DNA of 64,000 bases, from the NCBI GenBank assembly GCA_012845835.1, contig JABAKD010000015.1, forward strand, positions 4,015,778 through 4,079,777, read 5' to 3'. Position numbers and translations under genes: made by a program. This DNA is from Undaria pinnatifida (lineage: Eukaryota; Sar; Phaeophyceae; Laminariales; Alariaceae). Under the pieces are notes generated by a model. The model was not told the origin of the DNA. It saw only the letters and a program-made list of their open reading frames with translations, and ran no database searches. Positions 55,167 to 64,000 of the stretch are shown here, piece by piece (positions within the stretch are counted from its first letter, which is position 1; each line of letters begins with the position of its first letter).

Positions 55167-55963
55167 AGGCCATTTCTTATACGGTCGGATTTGTCAGTCG
55201 AAAACGGCCGTTTTCGACTGAAGCCCAAATCGGGCTTTCTTACAAGTACACAGTCCAAAAAAAGCCTTAATTTCGACTCAACTTTTTTCGACTGAGTTTT
55301 CCGACTGGGGGATCCAGTCGAAAAACTTGACTTTTCCGACTGGATCTGTCAGTGGAAAAACTCAGTCGAAAAGGTTTTACACGTGTTTTTTTAACCCATC
55401 GCATCGCTCATCCCACCGCAAAACACACACCCACACGACCACACACCCATACCAGGTACCACACAGCAGTATCATACAACAGCGTCGACGCTGCCTTGGC
55501 TATCACTGCTGTTGCTTCTCGCCGCAAGTCAGCGTGGCGCACTCCTAGCTCCGCTTGCCCGCAGCGTGTATTACACGACAGCAGTAGCGCGCGTTATCGA
55601 TGCCATTTTGCCAACAACGGCTTGTAGCATTGGCGGCTCTCGGCTGAGTGCAACGCCACGAACGTCGCTTTGGCGGCTTTCGGCTGAGCCCAACGCCACC
55701 AACCCGCTTGGATGAAGGCTCGTCGCGCGTGAAGCATGCGTTGCTCGCGAAGAACGCGCGAAGCACAGAGCTGCCAACCGAGTTTCGACTGCCATACAGC
55801 AGTACTCCCTCACACCAACCGCGTCTTCTAAGGAAGAGCACAAAAACTATAAAATCGACTCGACTGGCGATAAGAAGAAGGAACAGAAGAACCCAGTCGA
55901 AAAAAGTCCAGTCGAAAAGGGTCGTTTTCGACTGGCGGAATCCGACTGTATAAGAAATAGCCT
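55167..55963 (-). mobile_element. 797-bp non-autonomous DNA transposon, copy 2
   Basis: Inverted relative to copy 1 at 6271-7067, with matching ends (AGGCCATTTCTTATACGGTCG and CTGTATAAGAAATAGCCT) and collinear interior. It lies between the chromodomain region and the 3' LTR, so it inserted after the gypsy element. Flanks tatctc / cggtgc show no clear duplication. Confidence 0.93.
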
Positions 55964-56740
55964 CGGTGCAATAAATAAACGAGGTAAGTTAAATATTGTA
56001 GAGTTAAAAGCTTGACAACTCTAAAAGGTGCCTGTCTGTTTACAGGCATAATACCCCTCAACTCGAACGAGGCTTCTTCGAAGAGTTAACAATTGTTTTA
56101 TCGTTTAGATTGTTATATCTCGACGATAGCACTGAGAGATGTACTATCTTGAGACAAGCTAAGTTTCGATAGTAGTCTGTAACCCCATCATATATACCAT
56201 GGCAATCCCACCATGCTACGCAGCAAGGTGGAGGAGCCGGACCGTGTTTATCAGTATGTCAAAATCTTCATGAAGTACCAAGTGTTGGCAGTCTGAGCAC
56301 ACTTGAAAAAGGTCCTAGGTTGTCAATCGTACTACAAGTCACAACTGCACCCAGCAAAGTCGCGCAAGCTGAGGCCTAGCAGTAAACCTGTTCTCTGAAA
56401 GTTTTGCAGCTAGGTCGTGCTAGCTCTAAACTGTCATTGTCGTTCCCGTAGGAACATATCCAAGGATTGTGTCGCAATTCGACACGTTTCGAAGCAGTGA
56501 TAACATTGTACAGCATGGAAGTTCGTTAAAACTTGAGACGAGTCATAATCATATTTGCGTGGTTCTTATCGACACGAATATGAAGTCATATTGACCAATT
56601 GTTTTACCCGAGTTTCGGACTCTACTGCAAAAATAGCGAAAATCGGCGTATTCCAGGGAATTCATAGGATCCTGTCATCCCAAGTCGACTCTCTTATACA
56701 GGTAAGACGCGCACGTTTGCACATCTGAAAAAGGGGGGGG
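55964..56740 (+). other. 3' non-coding part of the gypsy element
   Basis: No coding frame. Ends in the purine-rich AAAAAGGGGGGGG tract next to the 3' LTR, the expected plus-strand primer site. Confidence 0.7.
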
Positions 56741-56979
56741 TGATGTGGATACAATTCCCTATTCCCTAGATCGTTCCGCCTCCTTATCAATATGATCCTT
56801 CAAGATCATCCTGGCTCCTCGAGGCAGACTCTGAGGTGTTTCCTCATCGTTTGACCCTCGAGCGTGCGGTTGCGCACATAACCCACCTCGGTGTGTCTCC
56901 ACACTAACACCAACACTAACACTAACACTAACACCTCCATCAGAGAAAGAGAAACCTGCGAAGGGACTACCGTCTCACA
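56741..56979 (+). repeat. 3' LTR of the gypsy element
   Basis: Begins TG at 56741 or 56744 and ends CCGTCTCACA. It matches the 5' LTR apart from substitutions and an expanded CACTAA run (about 24 extra bases at 56905-56930). Confidence 0.92.
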
Positions 56980-58239
56980 CCAAACTTATTTTTTTCTGAC
57001 GCAGCACCTGTTGCCCGAGGGCCTTCTCTTCACGGTTCGTCTCACAGGGCCTTACGCAATAAGCTAGCATATCTTTAAGCTTATACTAGCTGTTTGAGCT
57101 TATGGAAAAGCTTATGTCCGACCGAGCATAGCCAACATGCCAAATAGCTCATGTGAGAGCATAACAAGGGACATCGTGCATAAGGTGGCTATGCCCGCCC
57201 CCATTTCAGGTGTATATGTGCGTCTGGTTGTCTGGCAGCACGGTGGAGACGCCAAATGGGTGGCCGCACGGTAATAATATAAACCACGAGGCTTAATTAC
57301 ACCCATTGTCGGCTCTGTTTATCGCGATATTGGACGGTCCTACATGACAACACTCAAACACGCACACGCACGCGCGCGGGCGCGCGCCCACGCGCCCACG
57401 CGCCCACGCGAGCACAAAAAAAGCCGAGAGCGCAAGGGACGCAGCCGATCTTCCGATCTTGCGATCTTGCAGCGATGGCGACCGCTCTTCTCAAGTACAA
57501 CAGGGGGCGGGGAAAGTAGCATTGCGTCGTGCGGGGTGCGGGGGTACTGGGTAGTCCTCTACCAGGTACGAGTATATGTTTGGCTAGCTCGCTAGCTCTG
57601 TTTTTGCTGTCGAGTTTCGAGTAGAGAGTTCAAGCATACTTTTCAATCGACATGGTGGGCAGCTCATGGTGGGCGGTGGTATAGAAAAGGCAGCAAGGCA
57701 CTACTGGGCGCACTGTGCTGTATATGGACGCAACACACAATAACACACAACAACAGCAGTAGTAGTATGATACGTAAATACAAGGGGCTAGCGCAGGATA
57801 GTAAATATTAAGAGGGTAAGAAGTAATGCCAAGAGTTAGACGAAGTTTGTTAATTCATATACTACGTATGGTGCGTATCATAAACAAAGCAATAAATAGC
57901 TGAGGCGTGCCCCCGCAACGACGGCAGCGGTCGGCGCCGACAAAATACCCGCCCGGCGCCGGTCGTCAAATGTACGGAACTGAAAATCTAAGGCACGCAT
58001 GACAATGAGGTGATGAGCGTTTGAGGAAAGGCATCACCGAGAAGGAAGCGATTGGCAAATAATGGAACCCAGTGAAGGGAGAAGAATATGGGAATAAATA
58101 TTTATTGCATTAACGTGAAGGAGAGCCCCCTTGAAACCGCACGAAGAGAGAAATGCGGAAGGCATCGCTAAGAAGGAATTACGCAAGCAGAATGCTCCAG
58201 CAAAAAAAAATCATGCAAGGGGGGGGCACAACTTGAAGG
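56980..58239. other. Unassigned region with CG-alternating tract
   Basis: 57352-57411 alternates CACACG, CGCGCGGGCGCGCGC and CGCCCACG, a candidate Z-forming tract. TAAGCTTATACTAGC-type repeats lie near 57075-57115. Near 57930-57970, GTCGGCGCCGAC and CGGCGCCGG form GC-rich dyads. A Helitron 3' end could lie in 56.98-59.5 kb, but I could not fix one. Confidence 0.45.
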
Positions 58240-59340
58240 ATGAAACTGAAATCACGGCAAGCTGGCAAAACTGAACAACAGAATGGAAAGCATTACCGGG
58301 AACGCAAAGCTTGCGCGACAGCATGAAGAAAAGCTGTGTGTTTTGAAACACCTGAGACAACAACGTTCAACCCACACTAATGACAACTGTCTAGAAACTA
58401 AAATCTTCAAGCCACACTAATGACAACTGGCAAAACTTAGATGAACGTCCAGAGCTTCGGAGCAACGCAAGCACCCGAGGCAAGAACGTTGAAGCGACAC
58501 TAAAGACAACTGGCTAGACTTAGACTAAAATGTTCAACGACCCTAATGAGAACTTGCTAGACTAATGACAACTTGCTAGACTAGAACCTAGGGAGGCAGA
58601 AAACGCACAGCTAGGACGAAAGCATGAAAAGATGATTGTAAGAACCACTAGACACAACACCATCAAACGAACCGGTCGGACTCGGACTAAAATCCACGGA
58701 AGGGGGGGAAGACGACAGGGCCGCAACCGAGTTTGATGGGTGTGAAAAGGTACGGAGCAACGTAAAACTGCACGTAAAGGGTTGTACTAAAAAAGGTACA
58801 ACGAGGAAGACAGCAAGAAAAGCTGTATTGGATGGACGAAAAGCATATCATCCAGCCCACACTAATGACAACTGGCTACGCTTGGAGTATAACGGAGGGA
58901 AGGAAGCAAATGTGTCAAGGCGGCAACCGATGACGAAGGATGCGACGAGCAACGGAGCAAAGAACAACTGGATGGGAAGGGTTCCAGAGAAAAACGCACA
59001 ACTAGCACGACAGCAAGAACAGCTGTACACCCGATAAATGACACAATGTGCACGACGGCATGAATGAAACACTATTTCCAACCGCGTAACACAACAGAAC
59101 TAAGGGAAGCGGCAGCGGGCAAAAACAGGTCAAACCGGACTGCACCACAAAAAAATGAAAGGGCTACTTACGGAAACATGAGTACTGAACACAAAGGAAG
59201 TGAAGACAATAAACCTAAAATGTCGAGGAGGAAGGAGTCAAACTCTACGCAACAAAGACGACGGTGTAAACACACGAAGTGGAACACTGACACCGCCTAC
59301 CACTAATAACGATGTACATATACAAGGATGCTGAAGGCAA
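58240..59340. repeat. Diverged repeats with ACTAATGACAACTGGCTAGAC and CAGCAAGAA(A/C)AGCTGT
   Basis: The first word or a variant is at about 58374, 58413, 58498, 58541, 58563 and 58859. The second is at about 58322, 58811 and 59007, with ACGCACA(G/A)CTAG.ACGA preceding it. This suggests old units of 150-500 bp in the 3' non-coding side of the Helitron. No gene seen. Confidence 0.6.
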
Positions 59341-59550
59341 TCCTCAAGGTCGATACGCCCGAGCGCGGAGGGCGAAGGAAAGGGCGGGGTGTTGTGTAGG
59401 AAGCACGCCCATGTAAATGAAGACTGGATTACAAAAGTAATCGCCAGCTACAGGGCCGAGTGTGGAAGGCGAAGGGTAGAGAGAGAAGTCATGTCGGTAG
59501 CACACCGAAGTAGCGAGCACATGTTGGGAGGACACCGATGTAGGGAGCAC

Positions 59551-62500
59551 TTAGGCACCTGTTGGAAGAGGATTGGCGAGTGCAACGGATGGTGGGAAGG
59601 TAATAGTTAGCGAGTCGTAATGTTTGGATATTGGGTTGAAGAGTAGGTGGATGGTGTCGGTGTAGGCAATTGGCACGATGGGCAGGGGCGATCCAGCGAA
59701 AGAAACGTGCACTGTCCTGCCGTACTTCAGCTGAGCAGAGATTATCTCAGGGTGTCCCATGTAGGTTGCAGGATTGGACATGAGCTCAAGGTAGTGGTCG
59801 TACGATTGGTAAAGACATGGGGGCTCACCGAGAATGGGCAAGTTTTCAATGCCAATGCCAGATGTAATTGCTGCTTGAAATGTATGAATGTGACGGTTAG
59901 CATCGAGGTACTGAACAATTTCTTGTCGAATCTGGGAGTGAAGGTTAGCGTCACCAAGAAGAGCACGTGCGAGAGCACGAAATCCGCAAGATCCGTCACC
60001 AATTTCGTGGCAAATAGACCATGAAGGCGTAGGCGGTAATGACGGTGGATGAAAAGACGAAGGGGGTAAAAAGGGGGGTAAGGGTGGAATTTGGCGAACA
60101 ATTCCAGTAGCAGCTTCTACAAAAGGGTCATAGACAACGTTCGCAGCATGAGGAATGCCGTTGAGAACATGAGATGGGGAAATGAGGCACATGACAGAAT
60201 GCCTATTTTGAGCACGGCTGAGGGCAACATAGAGTTGCCCATGGGCGAAGACATCACTTCGAAGGTCTAGACCTATACGGGTAAGTGTTTGACCTTGAGA
60301 TTTATTGATAGTGAGGGAGTATGCAATTCGCAAAGGAAATTGTACGCGTTGGAAAGTTACACCGTTTCTGCCGACCTGCGCGTGAAACAAAATGCGAGGA
60401 ATGAGAACGATTGGTTTGTCCGGAGTGAGTAGTTCTACCTGGATAACGCGAGAGTTAGGAGGAATGCCTCTGAGAACGACTTTTTGGCCATTGACGAGGC
60501 CCTCGGAAAAATTGAGGTTTCTGGTGATCATAGCAAGGGCGTCAGATTTGAGATGAAGCTGATGAGGGGGAACACCTTGGACGTTGAGACTGTTAAGGTG
60601 TTCAGGCGAGGCGAAGGCGGTGTTGGTGTTAGAATCGTCTTTTACTAATGTGTCAGAACTATAAAAGGTAGCGGAGCTTCCGGGACGTTTGTCGGTGATG
60701 TGATCATTTGATGCGTCGATAGAAGAGTTGGTTGTGGCCAATAAGGCACGATCGTGAAGTAAGCGGGTATCAGCATCGGGATCAGGATAAACAAATTTGG
60801 CTAACGTATCGAAGTCAGTGGTGTGTTGAAGGGTGAAGTGGTCGGTAGAGGAGACGTCGTGGGAGTTTGAAAGGGGCATGAGGTCCGCGCCGTCCGGAAA
60901 TCGCACGCTTGGTTGGCGGTTTTCACCGACAGCGCGAACAAAAGAAGCATAAGCAGCGTCGTCCCTGTCACGCTGTGAGATAGTGAGGCGTACGCGAGTG
61001 ATATCACGCCATAAGCAGCTAGAGATAATGGACGCCTCGACCGTATCGGCAGCCGATCCGAATTGGACAATGGGTCCTATTTGGCGGAAGTCACCAGAGA
61101 AGATGATAGTCTTACCTCCGAAGATGGAGGAGTTGCGCATAAGGTCACGTAATGTAATGTCGAGGGCTTCGATGCAGTATTTATGGGTCATGGGAGTTTC
61201 ATCAAAGATGATGACATCGCACTTCTTAATGAGCTCGGCTCTCTGCGTTTCGCCGTTGATGTTGCACATAGCTCCAGGGACAACGTACTCGTTGAGGGGA
61301 AGTTTGAACATGGAGTGCGCCGTCCAGCCACCAGGTAGCTGAAGGGCTGCAATTCCTGTCGACGCGACAGCAATGACAGTGTACCCCTCACCCCTTAAAC
61401 GGGAAGCAATTACTTTTTCGGTGAACGTTTTACCCGTGCCTGCTGGGGCATCTATCATGAAGGCTTTCGGGTGGCGCTGCTTCACGGCGTCTATTACAGC
61501 GGTGTAAACGCGAAGCTGTTCAGAGGTGAGTAGAGGTTCGTGGACGTCTGCGTAAGAGGTTTGTTCGTCAGCATCAAAAGAAGATTTCATTCGCTGGTAT
61601 TCGGTTTGGCGATGTGTGGCGGACGGAAGACCGAGCTGTTCATTGGTCTTGCCATGTAGCTGTAATTCAATGTCTATCAATCGCAAGGCTTCCTGTGAAG
61701 CTTCTTCCCTGTCGAAGCGACGAGTCAGGTCTTCGATGAGGTCATCATGGTAATCAGTCCATAACTTCGGCGCAGGACCGCCGTCTAAAATCAGGGTGAC
61801 AAAAAGACCGCGCAATTGATGTGGCATTTGGAAGGAAATGGCTTCTTCCATGCAAATGAAGTACTCTTCTTCGCCGGAGATTAAACCGCGTGCTCTGGCG
61901 GCGTCATGGAAAGTCGGATGCTGGATGGGTTGTCCTTCCGGGTTTCGTACGGTACGGAGTTCGAGGAAGGATCTACCAAACCATTTATGAAGCAGGAGGC
62001 GGAGGTAGAAGAGATCACCAACAGCGGGGGTTTGAAACTTAATGCGGCACACATGGGGTGATTGTCTTTCGGAGACGACGTTGCCGTAACCGTCCAACCA
62101 TGAGCCAGGTGGGGGAGCAGATGGGATGGGGTGGTCTTTTTTCTTTTTGGTAACGACGTAAGATTCATAATAATCTAGCATAGAAAGTGGGGTAAAAATA
62201 GAAGGAATCGGTCTCTTGAAATATCTCATAAGGTCTGAAACGGCTTCTTCAGCGATGTGTTGGCGTTGTTCATGCGTATCAGTTGGTGTGAAAACGACGT
62301 GGTTTTCGCCCTCAAGGTGGGCGAAGAGAAGAGTAACGGCAGGCGCACGATTAAGCAGATCGAAACCAAGAAGTCTCCAGTTTGCCTCGGCGGCAGAAAT
62401 ATATCGTGTTTGACGGTATTGTTCGACTTCACTAGATATCCCAGATATTCTTGCTTTCGCCATATCAGCACCCTTGGTCACATACTTGAAAAGATACTTA

Positions 62501-64000
62501 ACACAAGAAGCCGCGGTGACAACGTCGACACATATATGGCAGTCAAACTTCAGAAGCAGATAAGGATTATATGGGACAACCCATTGGTTATCGATGGTGA
62601 CATCTTTCCAAACATCTTCAACTTTCTGACGAATAGTGGCGGTGTCGCCGTTATCTGTTCGTTTATACTCTGCACGACCGGATTTCTCGTTAAGTGTAGC
62701 GGTGCTTTTAAAGGGCTGAGGGTAGTATTTGTTGCAGTACTTTCTTCGAGATTGGCGGTTAGTTTCCATACTTGGAGAATTGGGATTGTTTGCGCCGCAA
62801 GGCCGGTGAACCATGAACTTGAGAACTTTTTCTCGTAGGCGGCCTTCCGCTATACTGGCAGAGGGCAGCTGAGCCCACACCCAAGAATCCATTAAGTCCG
62901 GCGTGTTAGGACCATCTCCCTTGAATCGGGCGACAATGTGTGCATGGGGGAGACCGCGCTTCTGGAACTCTATGGTATACATATGGTAGTCGTATGGCCC
63001 GAAAACGTTGCCACTTTTGAGTTCTTTCATAATTTCACCGAGCTTGATTTTGAAAACACGGCAGCACAGGTCCGGGCGATCGGAAGCACTTTGATTAGGT
63101 TCGAGATTATCAACAATTTCGCTCCACAATGGATTGCAAGTTACGGTTAACATGACATGCGGCTTTCCTTTGCGGTTGACGACGGCGAGGGCGTCTTCTG
63201 TGTTTTTCTTCCTTTTAAGTGGAGAGCCATGAAAACTCGCTGGCAGTAAATTTCCGGGCATGTCCGCCGCTGTTGATTCTTTAACGGATCGATACGTCGA
63301 CAGTCGCTGCTGCATGGCGTCACGCTCGACGAACGTAAGTGTGTCTTCTTCAAAACGGGAATACATGGAACAACTCCATTCCTGGGCAATGCGGCTATTA
63401 GTTTTAAAAACTGGTTCGCACAACAGACGTTGGCGGCAATAGAACAGAAATGGAACATGCTTCGTGTTCGAGCGATTCATGGTTCATGATTTGTAAGGCA
63501 GAACTTCAGATTTATGGCCCTTACTCCAGCCACTCTCTCCTTTACAGAAGAGGAACGGGAATTGAAGGGGCTCAATAGCGCTGCTCCATAAGGGTAAGAA
63601 ACGTGGTTTAGAATCTGGGCTGTCTTTTGGGTAGGTAACAATAGGTTGTGTTGTAGAAGTGCATCGTTGACCTGAAGGGTATAGTAAAGCTGCTATTTCG
63701 GGTGCAGCCACGGGTTGTCCTATAACCGGTCCATCGTTGGCTCTGCTAACGTCTGCGAACTCTATGAAGGCAGGTCCAGAAGTGACGTTTGGTGAATTAA
63801 TGACAGTGTCAACAGCAGCTTTGTACTGATGAGCCCATGGGATGTTGCCAGTAATGTAGTTTCTTAAAGACGTCGCAATATTGTGATTCATTCGTGTGGA
63901 CTGAGATTGCTGAGTAAAATCGGAGTCATATATATATAAAGGCGAGCAGTGTTGCCAACAGTTAGGTTTTCGTACTGCTCTTGGAGGTCGAAAATTCGAT
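59551..64000 (-). CDS. Helitron RepHel transposase with C-terminal OTU domain, one internal stop, 5' end off window
   Basis: The frame is open from the right edge (64000) to a TGA at 63484-63486, then from 63483 to the stop at 59551 in the same register. The upstream part has CSPLYIYDSDF, typical of Helitron N-termini, so the ATG at 63891 is not the true start. In the 1309-codon part numbered from the ATG at 63480: LTVTCNP at 111-117; HUH as PHAH at 178-181; two tyrosines in KYLFKYVTKG (Y329, Y333); Pif1-type helicase with APAGTGKT at 678-685, IIFDE at 757-761, SGDFRQIGP at 795-803 and a late VALSRAQNR; a proline-rich linker; and an OTU protease-like domain at about 1154-1295 with GDGSCGFRAL (D1162, C1165) and HYDSL (H1287). 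RepHel nicks, unwinds and mobilises Helitrons by rolling-circle replication. OTU domains are known in several Helitron lineages, with unclear role. The single TGA may be a real lesion or a base error. Confidence 0.96.

Larger units (their letters stand above)
48308..56979 (+). mobile_element. Ty3/gypsy (chromodomain-type) LTR retrotransposon, decayed
   Basis: Two LTRs enclose gag, protease, reverse transcriptase, RNase H, integrase and a chromodomain-like C-terminus in Ty3/gypsy order. A TGGCGTCG primer site follows the 5' LTR after AT, and a purine run AAAAAGGGGGGGG at 56729-56740 precedes the 3' LTR. All genes are broken by stops and shifts. A 797-bp DNA transposon is nested at 55167-55963. 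Target duplication is unclear: CCAA flanks both sides if the 5' LTR is read as starting CG instead of TG. Confidence 0.95.

Noticed and set aside
57344-57595. Arg/Ala-rich frame
   Set aside because: Product of the alternating CG tract at 57352-57411.

Overview
The window is non-coding-rich, transposon-dense nuclear DNA from a eukaryote. I see spliceosomal-type introns (GT donors, pyrimidine-rich YAG acceptors), LTR retrotransposons with tRNA primer sites, a Helitron, tRNA-derived SINE-like elements, MITEs and long minisatellites. I see no operons, Shine-Dalgarno-led genes or rRNA. The gene families (Crinkler/RHS-type NTPase, Helitron with OTU domain, CRESS-like Rep gene, chromodomain Ty3/gypsy) fit a protist, alga, oomycete or fungus-like genome. 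I cannot place the organism more precisely from sequence alone.

Layout. 1-6.3 kb: G-rich arrays built on TTGGGG-like hexamers, polypyrimidine tracts and short degenerate repeats. 6.27-7.07 kb: a 797-bp non-autonomous DNA transposon with terminal inverted repeats, whose second 797-bp copy lies inverted at 55.17-55.96 kb. 7.1-16.1 kb: a possible small membrane-protein exon, a relic of gypsy RNase H, two diverged satellite families and two minus-strand SINE-like copies. 16.1-18.7 kb: a 2.6-kb degenerate GGGCTG-type minisatellite. 19-22.5 kb: a third SINE-like copy, an (ACA)n tract and a modular repeat family (R1) carrying a nested small LTR element. 22.5-30.9 kb: an LTR, then a multi-exon gene encoding an acidic N-terminal region, a Ser/Pro linker and a single-tyrosine HUH Rep domain resembling CRESS-DNA virus Reps and Replitron transposases. 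31-35.3 kb: palindromic elements, a broken and an intact Crinkler/RHS NTPase gene (minus). 35.8-45 kb: copies of a 1.1-kb repeat (YZ) and its partners X and D, otherwise no recognisable genes. 45-48 kb: R1 in inverted orientation with a nested MITE and a large inverted repeat. 48.3-57 kb: a decayed chromodomain Ty3/gypsy element with both LTRs. 59.5-64 kb: a Helitron RepHel-OTU gene on the minus strand, broken by one in-frame TGA and running off the right edge.

The coding content is therefore mostly mobile-element machinery: reverse transcriptase/integrase, Helitron RepHel, and what I read as a second, unrelated HUH transposase. The Crinkler/RHS gene is the only clear candidate for a different role, and that family is itself often found in repeat-rich, fast-evolving DNA. 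Several elements are nested in each other, and paralogous empty sites within this window let some insertions be polarised.
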